DNA from: Trematomus loennbergii
Lineage: Eukaryota; Chordata; Actinopteri; Perciformes; Nototheniidae
Length of the DNA: 64,000 bases
Reading direction: 5' to 3'
NCBI GenBank assembly: GCA_012861695.1
Contig: JAAOOA010000620.1
Coordinates: forward strand, 105,001 to 169,000
A program made the position numbers and the translations under genes. Below are positions 43,786 to 60,300 of this stretch, piece after piece; the first letter of the stretch is position 1; the number at the start of each line of letters is the position of its first letter. Below the pieces are notes generated by a model that saw only the letters and a program-made list of their open reading frames with translations, was not told where the DNA came from and searched no databases.

Positions 43786-45365
43786 TATGGGCTCAGAACA
43801 GTCTCATAATACACACATGCACACGAAGGATTCACACTTGTATTTCATGATCCACAAAATGATTCACACTTGTATTTCCGGATCCACACTTGTGTTTTTT
43901 CAATGCACACACAAATGTGTTCCGTTTCATATACATGTAAATAAAATCCAAATACAGAAAAAAGTTTTACATATGTATTTTTGATCCTCACATATTTGTT
44001 TTCCGTTTAAATCCCCTGAACCTGCAAACACAAACCGCTTTCTGTGCATGGATCGCTGTGCATTCGTGTGTGGGTTTTTTGAGACTCCCCTGACGGTCAC
44101 CCGATTCGTACTTGTAATTTTTTCTATCTATAGCCAATCAGATGTCTCCTCAATTCTAAGCCAATCACATGAGCGCGTCCCCACGAGGGTAGATTTCTTG
44201 CGTTCATGTCACTTCATATACGCATTTTGCGTAGTCCGGAGCAGGGTTTCCGCGGACAGAATTTAATTTTACCGGACAAATTTGAAACTTACCGGTCATG
44301 TTTCAATAATAAAATAATAAGAATTGTGTAGCAGCGTTTCCGTTAGGTAATTACCGGACTATGACCGGATAATAACACGGGAGTAAGGATCATCTCTTTT
44401 CCTCTCTCCCTCCCTCTCTCCTGACAGCCCGTCAGTTTCTCATGCAGCTCGCTAAAACTTCACTCGCGTTTATGTCCATATCGATCAGATCCAGCTCTCC
44501 TGATCGGCCTTTATAGAGAGCACCGATCAAACTATTAAGAGTGAATATCGGCCGATAATGACCGGCGGGGCTCCCCCCGTTGACAGTTCACTGTCTAGCA
44601 CTGGCTTCGTAGTGCACTGATCGATTAGGCTAAGCTAACCTGTAGCTGCTCCCTCCACACTCACAACAACTTCATACAGACATAAATAAAGCAGCTGTAT
44701 TCGCCATACAGGAAACACACATTTAAAACAGTTTTGCCTGCCGTTTTTGTGTACACAAGCATTCATTAATGGTTCGGAAAGTGGCACTGTACCTTAATAA
44801 TATAAAGGCTTGTATTTGCGTGCATTTCCTGCTCGGAAAGTGGCAATGTACTGAGAGTGGAGGTGTCCTGAGATTTGCAGCAGGCTCCATGGACCTGTCA
44901 GCTCCGGACAGCGCAAAATGCGTACATGAAGCGCTACGTCATGAACGCAAGAAATCTACCCTCGTGGGGGCGCGCTCATGTGATTGGCTTAGAATTGAGG
45001 AGACATCTGATTGGCTATAGATAGAAAAAATTACAAGTACGAATCGGGTCACCGTCAGGGGAGTCTCAAAAAACCCACACACGAATGCACAGCGATCCAT
45101 GCACAGAAAGCGGTTTGTGTTTGCAGGTGCAGCGGTTTTAAACGGAAAACAAATATGTGAGGATCAAAAATACATATGTAAAACTTTTTTCTGTATTTGG
45201 ATTTTATTTACATGTATATGAAACGGAACACATTTGTGTGTGCATTGAAAAACACAAGTGTGGATCCGGAAATACAAGTGTGAATCCTTTTGCGGATCAT
45301 GAAATACAAGTGTGAATCCTTCTGTGTGTGCATGTGTGTATTATGAGACTGTTCTGAGGCCCATA
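43786..45365. mobile_element. Foldback DNA transposon with about 450-bp inverted arms
   Basis: Begins TATGGGCTCAGAAC and, read inward from the right, TATGGGCCTCAGAAC. CAAAAG flanks both ends (43780-43785 and 45366-45371), a 6-bp duplication. The arms (to about 44240 and from about 44930) are some 95% identical by eye. The arms contain CACTTGTATTTC-type short repeats. The centre has no transposase. Superfamily unassigned. Confidence 0.85.
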
Positions 45366-45371
45366 CAAAAG

Positions 45372-46787
45372 TGCTTTGAAATATTTGTGTCATTATGTTA
45401 TAATACAGCAGAGACGTGTGTGTACCCACATATAGCATTTGTCTACATATATTCATATTTACTATAAATTGTACAATAGTCCCTTAAATACCATTACTAA
45501 AACCAAGAGTACTTAAATACAGAGGCTATTTTGTAATATTATGAATATATATATTTTATTGTGCTTTGTTAACGTGTGGTTTTCCTTAGCTCTAACATTA
45601 CGATTTGAAAGGCAAAGTAAACTCGAACAAAAGAAGAAGAAAAAAAGAGGAAATAACGTTTTCCTAAAAGCAGAAGAGATATAAACTTTACTTTATTTTC
45701 ATAACCATAAAGAGAGTAGGCGTTATTTATACTGGGGACGGTGCAGTCATTTCTCCACCACTTTTGGAAATGGCCAATTTTGTTAGAAATGTTCTGAAAA
45801 TAGCACAAAGAATTGTACGCTTTGACAGAGGCTGCACAAGATCAACACATCTGGAGGACTGTCCTCACTTTCTGGGCGTATGTCTGTTAACCCAACACGT
45901 TAAATATTAGTAATAAAGGAATATAGTATAGCTTTGCAGCAGCGTATATGCTTACAACAAAAAGTTTAGTAAGCATTGTTTACGGGGGGGGGGTTAATGC
46001 AGTTTTGTTTTTTTATATAAGAAAGTGTCCCCACCACTTTTTCGAACAAAGTGCATACACCCTTCATAACATTTAAATTGCTTTGTGAAACTGTGCACAA
46101 GGGCCAGGGTGTGTTTTCGGCATCATGGGTAACATGAACATGAAGGTCATGGACATTTCCCCCACCTTGGTGAACAGAATGTTCTGGTTTTAGTTGTTGT
46201 GACGCGCCCCACTCCTGCTCTTTTCTCTTGTCCTTTGTCTGACTGCAGATAATCAAACGCCCCAGCCGCATGCAAAACATCATACAAACCAGACTGATGG
46301 CATTTTGTACTAAAACTTTACCTACTTTAGTTCTCGTCAAACAGGTCTGCAGACATTTGAAGGGTTGGCTACGTTTGGTTTAGTTTTTCTAGATTTTTAT
46401 TTTGGCTTATTTTAGTCATTTCTAAAACCCAATATACTGTAGATAACATACTGTGTAAGCATAGTTGTCTTATATAGTTATCATCAAATATTTATTGAAA
46501 TGCTAAAGCTGCCGTGATGTGGAAAAAAGCAGACAAACAGGTGAATGTTGCTCAGTGTTGCGGTAATTCATTCTTTCTCAATTTTATTATATGGTTATAT
46601 GCTATGACTCAAAGAAGTCTATAATATCAATAACAATCTGTATATAATAACAATAACAATCTGTATATATATATATATATATATATACTCTGGGAGAACT
46701 GGTTTTATGGGGAGCCCAGTCTCCATTTGAAGTTTCTATTTCCTTGTACATTGAGAAGAGAAACTGGGCATGTTTCTATAATATCAC
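45372..46787. other. No gene recognised
   Basis: Non-coding by eye. A 124-codon minus-strand open frame (45966-46340) and a short plus-strand one at 46126 have no recognisable content. AT microsatellite at 46666-46686. Confidence 0.4.
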
Positions 46788-47213
46788 TGTGGTGGAAATT
46801 CCACACTTAATCACCTTTTGGTAAGAAATGAACAAATCTCAAGTTTAAACCAAGGTTGTGTTATTTAATGAAAAGATAAAGCATTTAACAGAATCTATTT
46901 CAGCTTGAAGGACAGATAACCCTGCACCAATGTGTGCTACAGAGATCTGAACAGAAAAGCAAGCACTTTATTCTGGAAAAGAGGAAAAGGGAAGGTCTCA
47001 GCCAATCAATTTACATTAGAGGCTATTGAAATGTTGGCCAGATGAGAAAAGTACATGGTAATTACAAACCTAACATCAATATGATAACTTGATAACAATG
47101 GTCAACAGCTAAACAGTCTAATTGACTTGTGATATATTTCTACAATAATAACAATCAAATGCTTTTTTCAATGGCGTCAGAAATTCCTCCTTGAATGACC
47201 CTGACACACCACA
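46788..47213 (-). repeat. Solo-LTR-like sequence
   Basis: Begins TGTGGTGG and ends CACACCACA, an LTR-like inverted TG...CA end. Read on the minus strand it contains CCAGAATAAAGTGC in the middle, suiting an LTR polyadenylation signal. No clear target duplication was found, which lowers confidence. Confidence 0.45.
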
Positions 47214-47285
47214 GTTCAGGAACTTTTAACTTTTAAATTGATTACCTGTGTCTTTGGTCATGGTCTATATTTTGTCTCTCTTCAG

Positions 47286-47402
47286 ATGGCTGTTGGTAAC
47301 AGAGGAACTCTTCAAACTGCATTTATTGGGTGTGTGTTGGTGGCCTGTGTATTATTATCATACACATATTATGAATATCATCATACAACCATAATGTTCT
47401 AA
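47286..47402 (+). CDS. Tentative membrane-anchor first exon
   Basis: ATG directly after a strong acceptor (TGTCTCTCTTCAG) opens MAVGNRGTLQTAFIGCVLVA, then CVLLSYTYYEY, a short cytoplasmic start plus one hydrophobic segment, as in a type II Golgi enzyme. It precedes the glycosyltransferase exons on the same strand. However, the only nearby donor (AT before GTTCTA, 47396) leaves a phase that does not fit the next recognised exon, so an intermediate exon is needed or the match is accidental. In-frame stop at 47400. Confidence 0.35.
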   Translation: MAVGNRGTLQTAFIGCVLVACVLLSYTYYEYHHTTIMF

Positions 47403-47451
47403 AAGGAGTCTTCAAACAACGTAGTCCAATGCCTCCACAAACAAAGAGGTA

Positions 47452-48660
<1,209 letters not shown>

Positions 48661-48665
48661 AACAG

Positions 48666-51030
<2,365 letters not shown>

Positions 51031-51158
51031 TTCTGAAATTGCTCACTTTTTAACAGAGGTTGTCAAATGGTTTAAACTGTTGTTCTTGACTGGTAAAATG
51101 AAAAAGAAGTAAACTGAGTTTTCACTTCAGCACTTCCATGTAACACCCACCTTTACAG

Positions 51159-51301
51159 ATTGCTGCCACCGAGACATCTTCCCCACCTGGTCCATGCACA
51201 TGTGCCAAATCTGCAATAATCCTTAAAAACTCTCTGTTTGATGCTGAGTCTGAGGAGGTGGAGCAACGCCGACATAAGGAGTTCCAACAACACAAAGCCA
51301 G
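51159..51301 (+). CDS. GalNAc-transferase stem exon
   Basis: [20 protein letters not shown], then [20 protein letters not shown] and KA plus two bases. The CxC followed by an RRxxEFxxH helix matches the family stem region. The donor GTTGGC is weak. Starts in phase 0. Confidence 0.78.
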
Positions 51302-54300
51302 GTTGGCATGGGCATCGACATATAATTATAGTTTAAAATATCCAGCATCTTTGCACAGCACCTTTTTGATTTATGTTTTATGACTCTGACTCATCCTCAC
51401 TAACCCTCCTATCTCCCCACCAGGACTGAGTCAGTGTTATCCACACGGCTGTATGCTCCGTCTAACTCTCCCCTGCAGTACCCTATCCAGGGTTTCAAAG
51501 TACGACCTATGACCTCAACTTTCATCCCAGGTATGCTACACCGTACGGTATGTCCTTTCATTACTCTGCATTATGACCAGTGCTTGAATTGGGCCGGTAC
51601 TCACTGGTACGCAGTACCGGCACTTCTGATTTGTACCCATCTGGTACCGTTACTTCTTACTGAGTACCGGCACGGTGCCGGTACGGCGGTACTCAGTACT
51701 CAGTAGATGCGTTATGAGGTGCCGCCGCCGCCGCTTTGCCCGCCTCGCCCCCGGAGCAGCAGTCTTCGTCGCCCCAAACACCGCCACCCCTCGGCGGCCC
51801 ACAAGTGCCAGAGGACCTCGGCAAAACAGAGCCTGCCCAGGTATATTTAAACAAGTTCCCAACTCGCGTGTACAGTGGGGTAAGGCGCTCATTTTGCAAC
51901 TCATGGTTCAAAAACAGAGATTGGCTGGAATTTCCAGTAAAAAAGATGCCATCTTCTGCTATGCCTGTAGACATTTCGGTTCAAATACATCACCACAATT
52001 GTACCAGAGTACCAAACTGTCTCCTGGTACTCATCTGAGTAACTCACTAAAAATGAAATACTATATGACAGTAAAACAAGAATAGATTTAAAAGGGGAGT
52101 GATTTGTAAATATCCATAAAGAAATAGAAAAATCTGTTTACAGTTCTGTTTCATATGGATGTTGAGAGATGTATCCATAGATCTCTTAATTTTTCTCTCA
52201 AAGTGCACCAGATTTATGCATTTAACTTCAATATTTAAAAAAAAATCTTGTGTTAGATCCACTCCCCACTTATAAAAATAGCACTTTACCCCTGCACCCC
52301 CTCTAATCTCAGATGCACCCTGAGTCATTTTGTTTAAGTACAGTGAGCCTTTCTAAAATATACAGTAAAGAGACAAACCCACCAGCATTATAGGATATAC
52401 TATATGACAAATTCTTGATTTTGGGCTTTATAAATAAATTGACTTGAAACAGTTGCTGATTTAGAGTACTGGCACCTTTTTTATTCCAATTCAAGCACTG
52501 ATTATGACACAACAGAAGGCTGTGTTGGGTGAATCGTGGCAAAATACAATACAAAAATTAAAGCTGCGAGCATTGATGAGCGGATCTTCGAACGATCTGC
52601 GCAGGTTCGCTGCATCATTATCAGACCTGTGAAGTTCTGGGCTGTTTGGAGCATTTTTACCAGAGTTATTCTAAAATCGTGTTTTATGGCGAGCATTGTG
52701 TTTCCTTGGCAATGGCATTTGACAACATTTTTAAACTGACACTTAAGGCACGGACACACCAGGCCGATCATCGGCGTCGGTGGGCGTCAGGCCGACGATG
52801 AGCGTCGACACGCCCTACTCAGATTGGTGTAGGGTCTTTTCGGCCGAAAACCGGGCAGTCGGCCAAAGGCAGTCGGCAAAAGAAATTACTCTGATTGGCT
52901 GTTCAGCTAGCGAATCAGTGCATGAGAAGCGAAACGGAAGTGAGGGACCCAAACAAACTATTAAGAAGGCAAATCTGAGATTTCATTTAACTCCAGCTCT
53001 CGACACAGGTTGGGGAAAGCCCCATGAGCTTCTCGTTGTAGAGTGAAAGTGGAATGCACACGCTATTTGTTGTTTGTTTATATCACGCAGTCTGTTCTTC
53101 TTCTCTCGGTTATCACACAGTCTGTCTTCCGGTTGTTGCCTCTTTTGAATGACGAATACACACTACCGCCGCCTGCTGGTAAGGAGAGTTATTGCCACTC
53201 GTACGTGCTTCTTGGCTGTCGGCTAAAGTCTTTGCGGTGTGTTCCAGTGCGACACATGGCCAAAACGCAGAGACGCGAGGCGACGCAACAGTCGGGGTCC
53301 GTCTGTGTCAGTTCTTTGTGTTCAGATTGGTGTGTCCGGGCCTTTAGACGTTGTCAGGGCTGGACTGTTAGCACAAATGTGAAGGTTGGGGCCTATTTGA
53401 GCATTTTCATAGGAGTTATAGCAACATCGTGTTTTATTGTGAGAAATGTGTTGCAATGGCAACAGCGTTTAAACGAAAACTCACAAGTGGCACAAAAACA
53501 TGATGAGGGCCGGACCATTAACCATCATCTGAAGTCTGGTGGCGTTTGGACCATTTTCCTTTGAGTTACGACAACATCGTGTTTTATGGCGAGGGAAGCG
53601 TTGCTATGGAAACGCCATATGATGAAACCTTAGATTTGGCGTAGAGCTGTTCAGGGCCGCAGTGTTAACCATCATGTGACGTTTGGGGGCGTTCGGAGCA
53701 TGTCAGTTGGAGTTATGACATCACTGTGTTCCATGGCGAGGCATCGCCTAGCATCGAGCGAACTTGAAAATGGGCACCACTTCGTGGCTACGCCGTGTAG
53801 TGAAAAGTTTAGATTTTAGATAACTTTTCATTCCCCTGGTCCCAAGATGCTATTTTCAAAATTGGAGTCGATCGTAACGCCAAATTCAAAATGGCCAACT
53901 TCCTGTACGTTTTTGTATACACCTTTGCAATTTTTTTTCATTTATGCGAAAGTGAAAGTGGGGGGGGTTCACGTTAAAAACGGAAGTGGGCGTGGCTTGC
54001 GCAATTTTTTACGCACATTTCTGGAACCCATTACATGTGTCTATTTTCACAATTTCTTACGCGCGTGAACAATTTGGTCAGTTTTCATATATGTTGCGGG
54101 GGTCAAAAGTGCGTTCAAAGAGGAAACATAATAATAATAATCCTATCGATATCAATAATGTGGGGAGCTACCTGCTGTCATGATTTCGGCGCTTTTTTCT
54201 GTGCTTTTGCCCATCGTTTGTACTGTTTTGTGTGTTTTTGGCAGTTTTGTTTACAATAGGGTCTTTGCCGACCTCTGGTCTCAGACCCTAAAAATGATCA

Positions 54301-57300
54301 GGAACTAGTGAGGCAGGAAGCTGGATTGTGATTTTTGGCTTGGTTTGATCACGCCCTGATATATTTGCGTTATAAAGTTATGTACAGGTTATGTGAGTCA
54401 ACAAAGCCAGAGGTGAATGAGTGCACTTATGTAACTGGCTGGAAGAGAACTCTCTGCTCCATAGTTTCTCTTGAAATAAAACCACGTTGTACATTTTACT
54501 CATACATAATCTGTTTCATATTTAATACTCCATATTTCATATATTTTGAATATATATTTGTATATATATATATCTGCATGTATATTTTCTATTTCGACAT
54601 GTATATTTTCTATTTTATTTTATTTTATTTCTATTCTTGTATATTTTGTAGTTTTGTTTTATTGTAAAATACCTTTTATGCTGCTGTAACAAAAACAATT
54701 TCCCAATTTGGGATCAATAAAGTACGATCTATCTATCTATCTATCTAACTGGAGAATATGAAAGCACATTTAATTTTCATTTCAGGTCTAGCACTGCATG
54801 CACAACAAAGAAGCACCTACACGGTTGGTGTGATCCCACAGATACAGCTGATCTACTTCAGAGAAACCTGGGCTAGTGTTTGGCTGGTTCATACAAGATG
54901 GCTGCTGAGAGTTTGAACATATAATTTAAAAACATGTAATATGTATAAAACATGCCACATGTAGAAAACATTGATGGTATTATTATTTTGCACTTGATTT
55001 TGAAGTGAGGACGAAACAGAAAACAATACCGTTTGATGACGAAGGCAAATATGTGTCCAGTGGCGTTTTTATATGTACAAAAGTGGTGGGGCACAAAAAA
55101 CTTAGATGTCTATATATAAGCTTCTGCAGTGACGTGCAGTGAGGTTCATGGCTGCTGAGGCACTGGCACTGACTCTTCAGGTTTACAAATATTATATTTT
55201 GACCTAAACCAAAATATAATATTATTTTCAAAAGCTTTTTTTGTCTGATGCTTCGATTATTTTAAACAGACAGTTCAACAAAAGGATACCCAAAAAATGT
55301 AATTTTATCATTTAAATATTGAATTGTTCTCTCTTAGTAAGATCCCATTTTCAATAAAATGGCGGTCTTACCTTGACTTGAAGATGAAGTCCATTTGCCT
55401 ATCCTTCTGGACAAACATTTCTATAACTTTTTTGTAAAAGTCCTCCTTATGTTCTTGTAGTTTCAAAAGTCTATCATAAATCTAATCCATAGATTTATGA
55501 TAAAAAAATTATAAAAGTAGGGTAGACATGTGGATGTTATCCGGCTAATCAAAACGTGCATTTATCTAACAGGTACGTTTCCCACAGATCTTATTTCGAG
55601 CTATTTTCTAAAATCCTCTGGAGAAATCTCATTGCTTTTTTGTGCTTACTTCCTGGTTTTAGGACGCGCACTGCAGCTCTCTCGTCTCCTCTTCAAGCAC
55701 CACACTTTTCGCGGCACACGTACTTACAGCCAATCAGCTCTGAATGATTTGAGATGACGTATGGTGGGGATGGTAGCTCCGTGCCCCTCTGGTCATTATT
55801 TTTTTGCCACACACATTTCATTACAAAATACTCTGAGCATGCGCAGTGAAGTTTTTACAGTCACCGTTGACTTCACAGCGAGAGGAAGGGGCATAATCAG
55901 GTTTTGTCCCACATGGCTCTAAACAGCTCAATAGGCACACACTGTGACTGTAGACACACTAATTAGAAGAACACAGACTAAAACAGCAATGTACAGACGA
56001 ATCAGATGATTAAACATGATCTTAAAATATATTTAATATATTTTTTTATTTTTTTTTTGCATTTTTGTAATCATTATTTGTAATACTTTCTGCTGACACT
56101 AGGTGGGGCTGTGCCCCACCTGCCCCTAATGACCAGTCGCCAAAGTATGTGTCATATTAGAGTCACATGAAAATGATTTATGTATTCATAGAAACGATCA
56201 GATTGTACAGCAGCCATCTTGGTGTAGTTCTTGGGCAAAGGGACTGAAACCTCACTGAAAATACCGGGTACAGGTCCTGAAACTGAGAATCTTTGAAAGC
56301 CTATATTCATTGGATTTTGAATTCAATTATTTTGTAATTCTTCATCTTATGCCAAAAGTCTTATTGTTCCATAATTGTATTGTTGCCATATTGCTGGGAA
56401 AACATTTATTTCCCCTGAACATCCAAAGTTAAAGCTAATGAATATTATGAAAGAGACTTCCCAATCTCCATGGTCTTTCAAACATTCTTTACCAATTGGA
56501 CTGACTTTAGGGGGTGTAGCTGTTGATTTCGACGCTGTGTGAAATGGCTTTCTTTAATATCTATAACATTAATAAATTATAAAAAGTGAACAAATACATT
56601 CAAAAACAAATTGTTTCTGAAATCCTGTTGCCCAACCTGAACTTTTGTCAGACTTCTAACTTTTTCACAAAATCTCAAAATACAGATTTTTTTCTCAAAA
56701 TTCCGACTTTTTCTGAACATCTTAAAATCGACTTCATTCTGAAAATCGCAGAATTCAGACTATTTCTCAAAACTTTGACTTAAAATGTAGACTTTTATCT
56801 TCAAATTCTGACTTTTGTAAAAATCTCAAAGATTCAACTTTTTTCAGAAATGTAACACTTTTTCAGAAAATCTAAAAATATATATTTTTATTTAAAGAAA
56901 ATCTCGGAATTCTGACAGAAATGTCTAATTTTCTGACTTCGTTCTAAAAATGTGGACTTCCTTTCAGAAATGTCTAGGGATTCTGACTTTTCCTCAATTC
57001 TGATTTTTGAAATTTTTAATAAAAATCAGTGCAACAGTTTCTGCACACCAGCATTGAACAAAGAGTCCTAGCAATATATAAAGTTCACATTGGATTTGAT
57101 CATTATCTGATGAAAAGCACAGGTTACCCGAAATCCTTTGCAATGAAATGCTAACGTTTTTCTGAGTAGGACGCAAAATAATTGATCTTTATTTTTTCAG
57201 CCCATCTATTTTTCCAAACTTTTTCTTCCTTTCCTGTTTATCTTGATGTATAAATTAGAGATTAATGGTACATTTTCTTTATTGGTTAAAATAAATGATG

Positions 57301-60300
57301 AAGATTGACGATTTACTGAGGTGTGTCGACTCTAGGTCTTTTTGGAAGTGTCCAAAGGAGTCCTGAAAACAGTGATTCCAGCTGGAGGAGCGCAGGTCCA
57401 TGGTGAGATTTAACTAAATCTGACTGGTTAAACACATAAACAAACAATATCTGACAATGGTTGATGTTCTGCATTTACTTAAGTAACTTTTCAGACCAGA
57501 TTTAAAGTAGGATCAAGTGCATCATTGCTAAATTCTGTGCACTGTCTGACAGTTAGGAAGCCGTACCAGTGATTGTTTTTTAAGAGGCATCTGAATGTAT
57601 CCGTAGCGTATGGCATCAATAATTCAAAATAACCGAATACAATTATTATTGTAGTTATATAACGAAGCATCATTCATTTTTGTCCATGTGTTCTCTCTTT
57701 AATATTGTGGAAAAACACAACAGGTAATGGTGAGAGCCGACTGATGATGGAGTCCAGCAGCCTGGAGACCCTCAATGAGCTGCTGGCTGATGTGTCCTAT
57801 ACCAGCACTGTTTACCACATACACACCGGAGACCTCGGTATGCATTTGAGACATTACAAATAATCCTTATTTAGAAAAATGTTCTTTGCAGAAAGGAAAC
57901 TCAAAAAATAACATGCATAAAACCTATTAGACAAAATGAAATCAAAAATAATTGCAAAATCATAAAGTTATCAATGCTTTGTACAGGTTTGTTTTTATAA
58001 ATGTTTGTTTCCGTGTGTGTTTAATCTAGAGACTTTTAAATGTGAAAGTGTGCCCACTAATTGCTTTTACTACCTAATGTATTATCAGTGAGACACAGCT
58101 TAGCTTTCCTCTTCTGTTCTCAGCATCCTTCCAGTTTGAGGACCATGAAGGTGTGTTTCCCATTACCATCAAACAGCCTCAACCTCCAGTCCTGTACGAC
58201 ATGGGAACAGGTGGGAGTTCACTCACCGTGGGGATAAAACACAAATTTATTTATGGCAGGAAGCAGCTGCTTCTCTTCTTTGTGGGATATACATTCAAGC
58301 ATCAATCAGTGAGCCATATAAAAGCTAAAATGCTGTATAGTATATTCCGGACTACTTCACCAATCCTGTTAATGTTGACCAATGTAAAATCAGTTACCGT
58401 TGAAATAATCCATACCTAATTCAAGACACAAATTGAATAGATCTGTCAGGTCTGAACACGTAAACAGAACAGCCATGAGCTAACAGCATGGACAGTGGAA
58501 CTCATGATGTCTTCATGTGTCTTTTCTTGAAAAAACTCTTCTTCTTTTTATTTCAGATATCAACTCTCAAGTCACCATCACCACAAAGACGTTCCTGCGC
58601 TACCCAGAACTCAATCGGTTGTTGAAAAGCATCCGGCAGTTCTATAAAGACATAGAAGTCATCATCGCAGATGACAGCTTTGTAACAGAGAAAATTACTG
58701 GTGGAGATCATACCAAACATTTCATCATGCCTCCAGCACAGGTACATTTAAAAGTGGCACTATACAACACAAATGAGCATTACATGGAATTTGGCTTTAG
58801 AAAATAGAAAAGGCAGTGAGTTAAAGGTAGGGTAGGTAAGTTTGAGAAACCGGCTCGAGATACACTTTTGTTATATTCCATGGAATGCTCTTAACATCCC
58901 GATAGCAATGAATATCTTAAGTGCTTTGACAACATATCCATAAAAAATGTCATCTGTGGAAGCCGTAGTACTGTAAAAAGCACGACCAATCATTTTAGCC
59001 AGCCCGGCTAAAATAACTGGATGGCCTACCTGCCTGTCAGCCTTCCATCTGTGCACAAACTTATCTCGTGCCCTCATTGGTCATGTGCGCGTTCGTGTGT
59101 GTTGGAGGAGGGGCTCTGTAAGGAAGTGGCAGATTTTCTCCGGTTGTGTATTTTCAAATTCTAGCGATCTCGAGCCGGTTTCTCAAACTTACCTACCCTA
59201 CCTTTAACAAGGGGGGGCATAGGCAACCTGTTTTACCTCAACTGGACCGATTTATCCTCACACAACTTTGCAATATCCCTGGATGTTAGGGGGGTCAGAA
59301 TTTGGAAAAGGGCCACTGGGCGCCCACTTTCTCCCATCTCAAAACTGTCTCTATTTTCAAGTTATTAACTGACAACGATGGTCCAATCATGAAATCATAT
59401 TTTCCTCCATCAGGGCTGGTTTGCTGGCAGGAACCTGGCGGTCTCCCAGGTCACCACCAAGTACTTCCTGTGGGTGGACGATGACTTCCAGTTTACCAAG
59501 TGGACGAATATCGAAGAGATGGTGAGAGTGATGGAGGCGAACCCTGAACTCGACGTGGTAAGTCAAAGCAAGACACGGCAAGTTTTATTTATATAGCACA
59601 TGAATAAAAAAAAACATGATGGATATAAATACAAGAATAATTAAAGCTGCGCGCAGTGATGAGCGGTCGTTCGGCGATCCGTGCAGGTTCGCTGTTGTCC
59701 GCACGTCGGCGCTTCACGCAGGTGTCTTGAGGACCCAGCCGTTGCCAAATTTGGGAAGTTTCGAGCCAATCGGACAATGTCTTTAGGACTTACATCAGTA
59801 ACATAAGCACTGTGTTTGTTTGCCAGTAATCTGTCGCCATGGCAACTGCATATGATGACACCCCATATTAGGCTTAAATGTCTTGAGGTCCGCATCGTTA
59901 TCAAACATGTGACATTTTGGGCCGTTAGGAGCATGTTCACTGGAGTTATGGGAAAAACCGTGTTTCACGGCGAGCATTGTGTTTCCATGGCAACGGCATT
60001 TGATGAAATCTCAAAACTGACACGTAAATGTCTTCAAGGCTGGGCTGTTAACACACACATAAAGTTTGAAAACGTTTTGACCATTTACACAGGAGTCATA
60101 GCAACAACGGTGTTATGGCGAGGAATGCCTTGCCATGGCGACGGTGTTTGATGAAAACTCACTGTTTTCATCAAACACCATTGTTGAGGGCCGGACCATA
60201 ATCCATCATCTGAAGTCTGGGGCTATTGGGAGGATTTTCCGTGTAGTTACGACAACATCATGTTTTATGGCGAGCATTGTGTTCCCATAGCAACGGCCTA

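Noticed and set aside
45966..46340. 124-codon minus-strand open frame
   Set aside because: No recognisable domain, no splice or start context, and no repeat or neighbour supporting it.
46788..47213. Complete LTR retrotransposon
   Set aside because: Only one LTR-like unit; no partner, primer site or target duplication seen.
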